A program made the translations under genes and the position numbers. The notes under the pieces were generated by a model. It made no database searches. It worked only from the letters and a program-made list of their open reading frames with translations, and had not been told where the DNA came from. From Ciborinia camelliae (taxonomy: Eukaryota > Ascomycota > Leotiomycetes > Helotiales > Sclerotiniaceae): DNA of 64,000 nt. How positions within the stretch are numbered: the first letter of the stretch is position 1; every line of letters begins with the position of its first letter. This document shows, piece by piece, positions 45,375-57,400 of the stretch. The stretch is taken from the NCBI GenBank assembly GCA_025890175.1, contig JANPYM010000004.1, forward strand, positions 1,867,134 through 1,931,133, in the 5' to 3' direction.

Positions 45375-45533
45375 TTGACGGCTGTTTGTATTATTTTTCT
45401 TGATCTGAGGCGTATTATTTCCTTGGATTTGTGATCATTCTTCTTCTCTAGCTGTCGGTTATGAAACCAAAAGAGAGAAGAGAAAACAGATCAATTTCTT
45501 TTAATTCAGTTTGGTTTTTTTGGCAGCCGTCAA
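45375..45533. mobile_element. Possible 159-bp MITE
   Basis: TTGACGGCTG at 45375-45384 and its exact complement CAGCCGTCAA at 45524-45533 bound an AT-rich 159-bp segment. No target-site duplication is obvious. Confidence 0.25.
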
Positions 45534-45839
45534 TCCATTGCTCACTCTTCACTTATTTTTCCTCTCTTGGCGGCAATTGATTTTTCGGTGTACTCGGTGT
45601 GCTGGAATTTCTCGAGATTCCATTCACATCCCAAATTGTATCGTTTTATAGTAGGAACTTGGGTCGGTGCCCTTTCATCATTGAATTTTAGGAGAGGAAA
45701 ACAACGGGAAATCTGCTTGATGAGAAGTGAGAGACATCAATCTCACTACATGGCCAATGGGCGAGGGTCAAATAAACAAGGAAAGAAGCCAAAAGACTAG
45801 AAGATAGGGCTCATCATTATAACAACAGAGATAGGTATG

Positions 45840-46049
45840 GAGCTGATGGGAGAAGCACATTGACTCGAACTAAGATTGATGGAGATAAATGACGAAGAAC
45901 GTGTATCCGCAGCTGAAGAAAGATTCTCACGGTTTCAGAATGAATATTACATTCTCCGTAACGAATCAAAGGTCTTTGAAAAATATACAGGAAGGTGTTG
46001 TCAGAAAATGGGTATTGATAATGGTGCTCAGGTCATCATCACGAATTAG
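45840..46049 (+). pseudogene. Short coiled-coil relic
   Basis: A frame near 45842-45895 reads DGRSTLTRTKIDGD, recalling SWGRSTLRRKWEF of the gene at 41.6 kb. An overlapping frame from ATG 45879 to TAG 46049 gives a 56-residue charged helix (EERVSAAEERFSRFQNEYY). It looks like the third, shortest remnant of the local coiled-coil family, but similarity is short and the call is tentative. Confidence 0.25.
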
Positions 46050-46119
46050 GTAATTCAGTGTTACTCAATATGTCCACATCCTTTAGTTATGGAAATCTAT
46101 TACAGTCCGACTCAGTAAT

Positions 46120-46255
46120 AGGGTGGCTTTATCAAGTTACATGAGCACTAGCTTAGTGTAGAATTAGCTTAGAAAGTGGCTTTATAAACAACCGAACTTG
46201 AGATCTTCAATCCGGGGCCATATCCTTCATCTCCGAAACAAGTCTGTTTCTGACT
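46120..46255 (+). repeat. Dispersed ~130-bp repeat, copy C
   Basis: Starts GGGTGGCTTTATCAAGTTAC, passes GAATTAGCTTAGAAAGTGGC and ends GTCTGTTTCTGACTCC. It is the most diverged of the three copies, with several C-to-T differences from the others. Confidence 0.75.
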
Positions 46256-47146
46256 CCGACTATAGCTTAATTCTACCAGGTGTACAATGAATAAAATTAT
46301 ACGACCATTGACGACATAGATACTTTTATACTTAGAAGTGTCTATCTAGTAGATACTTCATAGTGAACTGTTCACTGCACAAGTGTTTTGGTCTTCTATT
46401 GATGTTGGTTGTCCATGTTCGAAGCTGCTCCGTGAACATTCTCGTCTCGTTTTTGGAGGAGATCCAATAGGCGAGAGATAATTTCTAAACAAATATCGGA
46501 TACGGCTATACAGCTCTCCGGGCTATTGATTTTCAAGGTTAAAATCAAGAGGCTGATTTGATGTTAGATACCCATTCACCTTGTTGCTGCGGAGTATGTC
46601 GGAAGAAGATACTGACCATTGGTCGATCTATGCGTTGATTTCGAGACTCGCGATATATTATAAAATAATCTCAAAATAACGAATAACTAAATAATCTAAT
46701 TTCAAATCTGTTTTCGAATAAATATTAAGAGTTGAAAATGAATAGTTAGGCATAATACGTGAATGTTGCTTTACGCGAAACGCCTACTGGACAGTGTCCT
46801 CCGCGGAGATGCGGCTACTATCCGGTGAGACCGTTAAGTCCTCGAATGAAACCCTGTAGACTGAGATCAATATTCACTTGGAGACAATAAAGATGAAGGG
46901 CGTAGCGAATGCGAGAACGTACGTCTTACGTAGGATATTGATTTCTATTACTCAAACTATCTCATGTTGCAGGTCATCTGGGGGACTCTTGTTATAGTCT
47001 TGATGATTTTTATGGATATTTATAACATCTTCTATCTAGGTCATAGATTCATCTTATTAACACAGCCACCCCACAAATTCATCTTACAAAGCACCACCAC
47101 AACCATCGACTGCTTTTACTACCAGAAATAGCAACAACTTTTCAAC

Positions 47147-47995
47147 ATGTCCGATCCAGCTGTATCCCCAAAAGGTGGACAAGAAGCTTCAAGACCATAT
47201 CAGTCGGTGCTGCCAGAGCTTGGACGTCGACTTCTTAGTCAACACTTGCTATCCGTTGATGGAAAGGTTGTTACAGTCGATGAGTTTGCCGCCGCTGTCG
47301 AGAAGTCTACCAGGCTTATCCAAAGCAAAAAGGTCTTTCGCCAACTCCAGATATTGCGACCAGATTACATCCAGTTTCTGATAGACCGGGAAACTTGGGA
47401 GACATTCTGTGAGTATCTAATGTAACATTTCGCATTCTAAGAAACAACATCAAGTTAACATTTCCTATCTATAGGCGGAGGACCAACCCAAAAGGAAAAC
47501 CCAAACTACCGACCCTTCCCTGCGAAAGATCCTCGGAGAGATGATCCTATCCCTCAATACTTTGACCCCGGTACTCTCACCCCAGATAGCTACGGCCTTA
47601 TGTTCCGAGACAACGTGCACCCCGACTGTCCCAGCTGCAGCTGCACTGCCACTCAAGCCAATGTTAACAACCAAAGCGTGAACGACGATGGTGGTATTCG
47701 TATATCCACCCCTCAACAGGAATATGCTGGCTTTCAGGAGAGACTGGAAGAACAATCTCGAAAGCTGGGCTTCAGGGACTCGGATGAGCGATGGGAGAAG
47801 GAGTGTGAGATTGAACAGGCAAAAGAAGATCAGCTGGAGCAAGAGCTTGCTACGAAAACACAGGCCGAATTGGAGGCAAAGAAACAAGTTGAGTCGAAGG
47901 AGGTAATGCCGGCAGAGCGGAATATGGCATCGATGAGGAAAAGGGCGAAGAAGGGGAGGATCCATTCGCATTCATCTCGTTGTTCCACCATGTAA
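47147..47995 (+). CDS. Hypothetical protein sharing an N-terminal domain with the 19.5-kb gene
   Basis: 260 residues, exons 47147-47408 and 47475-47995 (donor GTGAGT, acceptor CTATAG, frame kept as ETFC-GGPTQK). The N-terminal ~88 residues have the layout YQSVLPELG...VDGKVVTVDEFAAAVEK...RPDYIQFLIDRETWETFC, parallel to the gene at 19488. Next comes a Pro/Asp-rich loop with a HPDCPSCSC cluster (residues about 130-140), then a Glu/Lys/Gln-rich helix (residues about 175-235) likely to be a coiled coil, and a basic tail (RKRAKKGRIHSH). Family unknown. The start ATG follows a pyrimidine/CAAC-rich leader and a well-placed AACATGTC context. Confidence 0.75.
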
Positions 47996-49551
47996 TATCG
48001 ACGGAGGTGAATTGGATTGTGGGATGCCGCTGGCGCTACGGGGTTTTGCCGCTACCTTCATGATATTTGGCGAAGGTTTCTGAGTCGTTTGTAATGATGC
48101 TTTACCATACGTTTCTTTTCCTTCTCATGATGTCTGCCGGATATGATGATATCAAACTTTTGATATCTAATCCTGGTAGTAGTCAATGAGACTGTTGCAG
48201 AAACTTCTCTTGTTTCCTCTTACTCGTTTTTATTCACAAGCTTCCTATCATTTCAAGTGCAATTGCACAAGTGGAGATGATAATCTAAGGCTAAGGTTTC
48301 TTTATAGGAATCGACGACTCTACAATGGAAGCTATAGCCTTTCTCTTGGCTGCTAAATATCAGCACAAAAAGCGTTTTGGGGCATGTTGCCTTCAATAGT
48401 CTAGATTTATAAATTAGGATTATACTTCTTTCGTGCCTTGGAGATGTCAACTGTAAGTTTCTCCTGCACAGCATTATATTTTTGAGATATATAAGGGTAA
48501 GACATGGGGTGATTCCAGTTTACAATGATAGAACACACGAGGAAAGGAGTGTTATATGTGCCATAAGTTACAAAGAATATACGAACTTAGGTCTATCCGT
48601 AAAAGGGGTAAGTATTCCCAAGCCCATCTCACAAATATATCAGTCAATTAACGGAGAATACATCATCGCGGTGTACAAGATCCACCTCCCAAGTCACCTA
48701 CCTAATTATCTCCATCTGCATACCCCAGTATCTTATATCGCCCCGTAAAACATAACCAGCATTCAACTCAAGTGAGTTGGTCGGTACGAAGTAGTTTTGA
48801 GAGGGTGCATGAAAAGCGGTCGATGACAACAAAAGAGACAAAATACGAAAATTCTGCATACGATGAAATCCGCCCTTCTCCATTGGTGACAAAATCTTGT
48901 GAGGAATTTTCATACCTTATAATGGGGCATGTCTCTTGAAGTTTTGTTCGCTGGTTTGGGAGATGTTTGGGAGATGTTTGGGAGATGTTTGGGAGATGTT
49001 TGGGCTTTGTAGGGTATGGGGCTATGAGAATGTGGTGCGGTAGCTGGAGAAATGAAGTGGGGTGTCAATGCAGTGAGTTTGTCCCATACTTCCAAGTCCA
49101 GCGATTCATTGAAATGTGCAATTGGCTCCAATAGGATTCTAATCAGAAATAGCTGGGTGGATAACACGCGACTATCAATAGGTAGGTAGATACAGCAAAA
49201 CTCATATATTTAATTGTCAAAATTTACTACATTCTCATTATCCAAGCATCGAAGAGTGATATATCCAAAGAAATTAGATAATAAGCTCGTTATGTGTCAA
49301 AAAGGTAAGGCCTGGTAATTGTATCGTACAGAAAGTGCGCGTTCTCACTTTCTACTCTTTAAAGCGAGATAGACGCGGGTGATTGAACATTACTGAAATT
49401 TAACTACAGCTAGACTTGCCTATTCCATCCTCAAGACCTAATGTGAAGGTCTAGCAATTGCTTTCGCAGACTATCCAGCGTTTTTCTCTAGTCAATCCAG
49501 TCCCGCATGGAGAGATTCGCTGGATTTTTCGTCTGTCAACATTTATGGACT
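47996..49551. other. Intergenic region with minisatellite
   Basis: No supported gene in 1.55 kb. It contains an 11-bp minisatellite at 48955-49004. Minus frames at 48910-49167 and 48253-48474 are produced by low-complexity sequence or are too short to support. Confidence 0.5.
48955..49004 (+). repeat. 11-bp minisatellite
   Basis: Four perfect copies of TTTGGGAGATG in tandem, plus a partial fifth copy. Confidence 0.95.
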
Positions 49552-52259
49552 CTAGATACGGATTTCACTAACGAGTTTTAACTCGTGAACACTTGCAATA
49601 TGAAGGTCTAGCTCCGAAGCTCTCCATTGCAACGCACACATGGGCCTGTAGTTGCAGTAAGGACATTTTATCTCTTTGGGTGTTATTGATTCAACCAACA
49701 CATTCTCGTCCCCGAACATAGGCTCCGGTTCATCCTCTTCCATGAGAGTCGGTAAGGCTTGCGAAGCCAGATGGTTCTGAGGTGCCAATGATTCTGCGGG
49801 ATCAAAAGACCAAACCCCAGCCGAATATTCCGATGAAAATATTACAGGCGTGGGAGCTTGTAAAGAAATGGACGAATCTTTCGACATAGATGCCAGAGGA
49901 TGAGGATCAGATATAAAAGAGTTTGATGTTTTTTCGATATTGCCAAACATGTCATGTTGAGCCGCAATCTCTGTGCCATAAGCTGGCCCACAAAAGTCGG
50001 CACCCGCCCCCAGTGCTCGTACTTTAGGGCCTTCAATTTCAGAACTAGAATCGATAGCGCTGTGGCAGCAGTGACTTTGTGTTCCTTTACAATTAGTCAA
50101 TTGGGAATCGCCCCAAACATGGGTTTCCACCGCGTGATCATTCTGCAACATATGAGATGAAGACCACCGAGGAATCACTTTAGCTGCGGCATGTGTCACA
50201 AGTGACTTGAGCCTTTTCGTTTTGCCCTTGCCGGAGGTGATTTTATTCTGCTCTGAGATTGATGATGGACTAATGGAGGAGGTGAATACATCCTTTTTCG
50301 GCCATTGTGAGGTATAATATTCGTCAGTTTCAGTAGGGTGTAGCTTTGCACCGGCGTCAGCCAAGGCCATTGCGCAAGATAAAATCTGCGCATGCAGCGT
50401 ATCGTTTGAATGAGTTTTCGCTTGGTCTAAGTGAATTATCACGTCAAGATATACACTCCGTCCACTATCACTTCTGGTATTAGGGTTCGCTCCAAAACGA
50501 AGTAGAGCAACAACTATCTGCCTCAGACCTTGACGAGCTGCTACTGCCAGGCCTGTGTAGCCATATGAGTCTCTCAAATATATGTGATCTTTTGTGGTAG
50601 CTATGGCAATCTCATATTCTTTCTCGATCGAGTTGCATGCCTCAAGGTTATGAAACCATTGACGCCGTGCATCATTGTGCCTTTCGCTGTCAATCTCATC
50701 TTCGAGCTTGCTGTTCTCCAATATTTTGTGTATGCATGTCCTTCCACGAAAGTCACTCGTTTTGTGTTTCAGGGTGAGCAAGATCTCTTCGTGTGCCGGG
50801 TAAGACTTGCTGAAAACGTTTATGGGCCGTGCGAGAACATGCAAGAAAGTCTCTCCAGAAGTATTTTGATAGCTTATAAACGAGACAGTAGATGGCTTGA
50901 TAGCCATGAGTACAGAATGGATATATCCTACGTTGCCAACTGCTGCAGCATGGTGTAAAGCTGCGTTCCCAAATTTGTCCTGGATAGCAACATCCTCAAT
51001 GGGCCATCCAAAGGAATGATACAGGTCATTGCGTGCAATAGCGTGTGGTGAAGCAAAACCACAAACATCACAAGGCACACCCGTAGGTGAAAGTTGAAGC
51101 CCACAACACGGTCGAGTGAGTAAAGATCTGGTAGATGTTCTATAATTAGTCCCTGATAAAGAATCTAATTCCATATTAGATTCATCCACGGCCATATGCC
51201 ACCACTCCTGGTCACTTTCAGCCAGAGACAGGTTCCCTGATATGATCGAGCCTAAAGAGGAGCGGTTGATCGCAGAAATTCGACTCGACCTAAAAGAATT
51301 TGTAGCCGAGAAGACTGAATGAGCAAATCGGGCTGAGCCCGATAAGATTGAAGATATGCGAGTGCCTATTGTTTTGACGCTGGCACGAGATGACTGACTG
51401 TCAAATGGTACAAACCCTCCCTGAATACAAGGGTTTGGAGAGTCAAGTGCTTGTTTGAATATGGAAAAGCCGGGTTCCGATTGGCAAGTTCCTGAAGTGT
51501 CCTCACTGTCACGAGCCAATTGAAGGTCTATTTCGGGAACAAAATGCTTAGGAAGAGATTCGACTTTTTCGGGCAGTAAATTGTTGACAGTGATAGGCAG
51601 AAAACCGCCTAGATCTACCCAATCAAAAGAAGAAAGGCCCTGGACGGGCCGACAGTTGGGTTCCGAGTCGTGGGTTGCTGAATTGTCTTCAAGATTATTG
51701 CTACTCGCCCCACCAGAAATCAACTCCCTATTGTTGCTAGCACTATCAATGCTTAGAAACTCTTGAATAGGTGAGGCATTCAATTCCGAAGACCATTTTT
51801 GACTTATCTCGGACATTGAAACATGTGTTGGAATTCCTTCCGGTAATGTGATCTCGTAATTCCAATGGGCTAATGCATTATAATAAATGTTTTGAGGGTC
51901 TGGGGGTTCCACAGACATAGAATTTGCTTCACATTGAGCCTTTTCGGATACTAGAGATGAAGAGCCTCGATTTCGCCGTTTCTCTAAGTACTTCAATTTG
52001 AGACGAGTGTGTGACGAAATTAAATGCATCGTGCATCTCTTCCACATCTCGACTCGAATTTTGCTCTGGCCTTTCCTTGAAGGTCTGTAACTTTCATGGC
52101 CCTTATCTCTGTTTGGCAGCAACTTGCTCAATTGAGTTTGCACATCTCTGAGACTACCACGTCAATTATTTAGTATGTACTCGCCATAAATGCAATCGAA
52201 TGACTTACTTACCATGGCTTGAAATCGGCAGTAGCCAAAAATTGGCAGATTTTTGGCAT
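49552..52259 (-). CDS. Large ankyrin-repeat protein with C-terminal zinc-finger-like motif
   Basis: 882 residues from a short first exon (52259-52213, MPKICQFLATADFKP) and a long second exon (52153-49552). The N-terminal ~80 residues are basic and conserved-looking (LLPNRDKGHESYRPSR, KWKRCTMHL-like). A long Ser-rich, probably disordered segment follows, then a CCGLQLSPTGVPCDVCG cluster, then ankyrin repeats (about residues 395-590; FGNAALHHAAAVGNVGYI, YGYTGLAVAARQGLRQIVVA). A second disordered stretch ends with CPYCNYRPMC...HIASVH, spaced like a C2H2-type finger. A scaffold or nuclear regulator is a guess only. The first exon was chosen because it ends at GTAAGTAAG and supplies an ATG; the long frame itself has none at its upstream end. 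Confidence 0.85.
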
Positions 52260-53058
52260 CTTGAAAGAAGTCATTAGATACAGTCGAACAAGCTTCCTTT
52301 TCCTTGAAGGATTCCAAGCATTTTTTGGTCGGCCTCCAGCTCTCTGTCGTGCAATATTTGGGGTTTTGTCTTTTTTGTGCCCCATCTTATCGTCACAATG
52401 ATAAAGAACTCGCGAATTTGCCTCGGAAACGGAAGCTAAATGGACTTCATCAAATTAAGCAGCCGTGTTCCGAATTGAATATTTTGTATTCCATTGAAAG
52501 TTAAGGGAGGCAGTCAAGATTTGTACCGCTGGGGTCATAAGGCTGGCACATATCCAGCCCCCGTAAATTTTATGTCCATCTGTGGTGTAACTTACAAGTT
52601 ATGAATCCATGTTTTTGCAGACAACGGGTAGCCAACGGTTCTCATAAGCGAATGTACAACAATTGAAGGACCTGCAGCTTACTTTGATGTCGTAGGGGCA
52701 GTGCCACAGTGCAAAAACCTCAATCGGAAAATAAAACTTCAAGGTGTAGCAAGAAAGACGCTTTGTAAGTCAGCATTTGACAATGAGAAATACCTTGATT
52801 TGACTTAAACATACTTGGTACCACAATAAAATGAGTGTGCAAAAACTACTGATTGGCTTGTGTTAACTAGCGGATACTGACTAGACTACAAAGATGTCAA
52901 CATTGCTATTCTATTCATGGTTACTGAAACTATGAACAGCTTGCAGAGACCATATATATTGCTCATATATCCTGTATGAAGAGTCTTTGATTTATAGCAT
53001 TTCAGTACCTCACACATTCTACCACGGAGCCGAAGATGTACCTTCAAAACCAAACCTT
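52260..53058. other. Intergenic region
   Basis: Promoter side of the ankyrin gene. No gene seen. A possible acceptor (ATTTCAG at 52998-53004) could belong to an upstream exon of the small ORF that follows. Confidence 0.4.
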
Positions 53059-53316
53059 ATGTATAGTCAAATATATAGCCCCCAGCAGAACAATTTACTG
53101 ACCAATTCACAAGCCGCGATCTTAAAATCGCCCATCAAGGCATTATCATTGCAGGATCAAAGCTTCTTAATGAGCCCACCTAGCGGCCTGACTTATAGCA
53201 ACGTCCTTACAATTGTTTTTGGTATTATCGCCATTACTATGACAGCAATAATTCTATGGCAGAACCATAGGTCTTACCAGCAGTCGGTGGCAAATACCTC
53301 GCAAGAGGACCATTGA
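53059..53316 (+). CDS. Small single-pass membrane protein (hypothetical)
   Basis: 85 residues from the first ATG of an open frame that extends upstream without another ATG, so the true 5' end may be a spliced exon. A hydrophilic N-terminus is followed by one membrane segment (VLTIVFGIIAITMTAIIL) and a short polar tail (WQNHRSYQQSVANTSQEDH). The plan, with a Pro/Gly-rich segment, TM helix and basic stop, resembles the N-terminus of the large gene at 54496. It may be a small gene or a fragment duplicated from it. Confidence 0.3.
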   Translation: MYSQIYSPQQNNLLTNSQAAILKSPIKALSLQDQSFLMSPPSGLTYSNVLTIVFGIIAITMTAIILWQNHRSYQQSVANTSQEDH

Positions 53317-54495
53317 TGCAGTCAGTAAGCTCGATTAAACTTTGAAGTTGCACTCTTATTAGAGCTTCGCTAAAACGCGATTAGGATTAAATGCCATAGT
53401 GCTTAGTGTGAGGGTGTCGACAGCGGGGTGGGACGCAAGTAAAGGATGTTAAGAACCTCTATTTGCAAGATCCTCTGGCCCCAATTGAATTCCGACATTT
53501 TTTACTCGTGTGGTCTATTTGATCTCAAGACTTGGGCGTAGGATGAATCGTTAGATTAATATGGCGGTGCTATGTCGCTTTTGTGGAGCGTTGTGAAATC
53601 GTTGGAGAAATGAGAAGATGCTCGAGGTGCATCCTTCTATTCCCATGGATATATGCCTCTTTGCAATATTAGAGCATAAATTGAATACTTATCTCATTAA
53701 GAACCCCGATAATATTGAGCTTGTCTAACGTGAGTGATGCTGTTGATCTTGTCTAGTTAAATGAAGCTATTTGTGCCCAGATCGTGGGGTTATGCTAGGG
53801 TGTGGGAGTAGAGGCTGATTTAAGCTTTTATAGTCACCGATGATCATATTTATAGCCTGTTATTACTAGAATCATCCACTCGATCACTAAAGACATTCAT
53901 TCCTTAGGTAAGCTCTTTTCACCCTTCATCATTTGCCTTTTTTTTTAACCATCTCAATGCCAGGTGGAATACCCTCATCTCATCCCACCTCACCTTACTT
54001 GAATAATCGAGGGACTATACAGACATAATGGATTCAATCTTATTGGATGAAAATTTTCCTCCTATATGTATTTATTGATGACCTAAGGGCTGTCAATATT
54101 CCATTTGGAGATATCGGTACATTCCATCTGCTCTTTAGTGTAAGGGAGAATTTTTCAAATGCCAATGAGATATCTAGGAGATATCAATCTCCCTACAAGT
54201 AGGAATGTATTCTCGCATTCCTTTTCAGAAGTACCATGACAACTTCTACATCTTGGCAAGCTGTTTGTTGTTTCTCTTTTTCTTATCTTTACTCAAACTG
54301 TCTTTACAATTATACCCCAACAAAACAATATCGCAAGTGCAGATATCATGCCAACAGATGGGAAAGCTTTCCTTGCGATTATAGTATTATCCACATTCAT
54401 TTAGATTCTATCATAGAGCAAGGGCGACGAAGGCATAAAGTTTGGAATTTCACGGCACATTCAATTCATTATCTTGGACGATTCGATATTTCAAC
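53317..54495. other. Intergenic region, promoter of the large membrane protein gene
   Basis: 1.2 kb without a supported gene. A plus frame 54236-54514 overlaps the next start out of frame and is Cys/Tyr-rich; not called. Confidence 0.45.
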
Positions 54496-57400
54496 ATGCC
54501 TCCTCCGTCTATAGGGGCAGAAGTTCCAATCGGTTCGACAACTTTGTCACTAGGAGGGATTATTGGTATTGCCATTGGCGGTGCTATCGTGTTAGTTGTG
54601 TTTGGCGTCACAGCGGTTACATATGTCAAACGGAACCATCAAAATGCACTCAAGCTTCATGAAAACGAAGTTCGAGACGATAAGGATACAAGTTTGGCTG
54701 TTCGAGCCAACTCATTGCCATATTCTCTTCCTTTATTTGCGACTCCTTATCATTATCTACCTCCTAGACATGTCCCGCGACGACACGCCACATCGGTGCA
54801 TACAGGATTTATTGATGAAGATGACGATGAGGAAGATGATAATGTAGTCAGACCGGGTACAAAAAGATCATCGGGACACAAGGGGTTCTTTCAGAAACAA
54901 AGGTCCAGCATTAGAGATTCGTGGCCATTGGCATCTAGAGTTCAAATGCCCACAGCAACGCTCCCACATGTTCAGTCAGAGAGAAACATACGAATCAATT
55001 GCGTTGCTCCACCAGGATATGTCCTCTCCGAGCCACAACGCCCGAAGAGAACCTTTTCTAGGAAGTCTCATGTCAAGAATTCAGATTCCGTGGAGGATAT
55101 CACGATCGTGGATGGAGAACCGACAATTTATCATGGGAGACATCAGTCCAACTCAGAGAACCAATTATCTTCGATTTTAAAATCAACGTCTCAGCGTCTT
55201 AGGGATACCCACAGACAATCAGTGAGGAGGAGTTGGAATAATCTCGGCAAATTTCCTGGTTCACCGCCCAAACAGAGATTACCGAGCCCTCCTTTAAACA
55301 AGGCCACAGAAAGCAGAGAGGTTCTTCTCGCCTCTGAATGTTCTACGCCAGATTATGATTCTCTTCACGACAGACAGTCTCTACGTACGCCAAGTCCAGG
55401 GAAAAAAGTTCCAAGAACCGCTGGTAGAGCATTCAAGAAACGAGGGCGATCACCAACACCTTCTGGGGGGTCTGATGATAGTCTGTGCGGGATCGATACC
55501 CCCGATCTTGTCATTCCTGCACAGCTCACATCTCCGAGCAAAAGTGGACGAAGGTTTGAACAGAGACATCGAATGAACCTTTCCCCAACAAAGGGTTCTG
55601 ATGCCGCCACAAAGCCAAATCGTACCTCTAAAGCATCAATCATAAGCGACCCTTTCTTCTCCTCTGTGAAGAGTGCGAAGGTCGTTCCGTCTACTACGAT
55701 ATACGAACCACAACCTCGTTATATGAGAAAGGCTACATTTGGGCAAGAAGAAACACGAGAGGAACCAACCAACCACGGTGATTTACCACTGAAAGATATC
55801 TCAGGCAATCAGTTGGGACCACTGGTCAAGGAGCCTCGATCTCCACCCCAACTATCAGAAGTTAATCCATTTCAATGGTCACCAAAAGAGGCTATGCAAT
55901 CCCGACCTAGCTCGGCAAGTCCTAACAAGATTATATCTAAAAGGAAAGGTCATAAGCGATCCAATGTTGTTCGAATGTCCGGATTGTCCAGACCCACAAG
56001 TGTCAGTGTAGTTCATGAAGAATCGGAAGGCGACTCTCCTGGGATGATGGCAATAATATCTAGGCCAACTCTGCGTGTAGTAGAGCCAAGTCCTTCATGT
56101 ACTTCACTCGCCAGTCGACAATCTAGTGCGCTTATGGTCCGGCCACCATCTGTGTCTACCTTCAATCCAAGCATCTCCATACCATCTTTGAAGCCGGGGT
56201 CACGACAGACATCATTGACTCATGAAGGATCCCCGACGCCACCTCCACTGAAAATAAATCCCACCTTTAATATTCCACCACTTAAGCCAGTAGAAAGGCA
56301 GAAATCCCCGAAGCCGGAGGAGTACTCTCCCACGCCACCATCTTTGAAAGTCAATCCAATTCTCAGTGTTCCACCCCTCAAACCCATAGAACGAGATATA
56401 TCCGAGTCACCAGATTCGGAAGAATACTCGCCGACATTATCAGTTTGTAATTACTATGCCGAGAACATAAATTCCGAAGTTGAATTCTTTAAACACGCTC
56501 GATCATCACTTGCAATGAAGTCCCAGGTTCTTCGGCATTGTCAAAACATCGATGAGGAAATTATTAGCCCAGACACTCCAACTGAGACCTTGGTATCTTT
56601 CCCATCAGAACCTGCAACTGAATTAGCAGGCCCCAGAAACGATTCGGATCTTCCAGAAACTTTGAGATCGGGACGACCGGTATCACGAACTGCCAACCCA
56701 TCAAGTCTCGCCCGAATCTCGAACACCAACACAACTAATATCAGAGCACCGAGTCCTAAACGAGTGTCTTTCAGCGATATACCTGATACCAGGCCATCCA
56801 GCCCAAGCCGTCTCTCTCAATCCTTCACAAGCACTGTCAATAATGCATTGGCACTCGGTCCCAGGCCACTCTCCCGCGCCAATTCCCCATCACCCATAAC
56901 CATCCTATCTACATCTCTGCCTGCTCCACCACTTCTCAGCACACCCCTCCCCATTCCTGTTCATCTCACCGGACCCCGTCCAGAGCCCCAAAAGTCTACT
57001 TCTTACAGTACCGCAATGACTAGTTTTACATCCCACACATCTAACTCTACGCGCGACTCAATCGCCACAAGCATTGGTCTCTTGCGTCGAATGAACTCCG
57101 AGATTTCCTGTATTAGTGTTGGAGATACCGATTCCTCACCAATGGTGCCTGGCATCGGTCTCGACTGGGGTGATCGTCGCCGTATGAGTCGTGCATCTCG
57201 CTTCTACCTCTCCATTGGATCGCCTATAGATGGTGCAGCTGTCCCAAATCATCGATCATCTCTCAGCATGCTCTATCCTAACTCCTATGCTGCCTATTCT
57301 AGTTCGTATTTCCCACAAGGCAATGATTCAAGTACTAGTGTCAACAGTATTAGTGAAAGACGACAGTCGAGGAGTGATTTGATGAATCCTAATTATGGAA

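Larger units (their letters stand above)
44924..47146. other. Intergenic region with repeat copy C and relics
   Basis: Contains a small inverted-repeat element (45375-45533), a short coiled-coil relic (about 45840-46049) and dispersed repeat copy C (46120-46255). The frame 45567-45800 lacks support. The last 200 bp lead to the gene at 47147. Confidence 0.45.

Noticed and set aside
52987..53058. Longer 109-residue version of the small TM ORF
   Set aside because: It starts at TTG, not ATG, and an acceptor-like ATTTCAG lies inside it; I kept only the ATG-started part.
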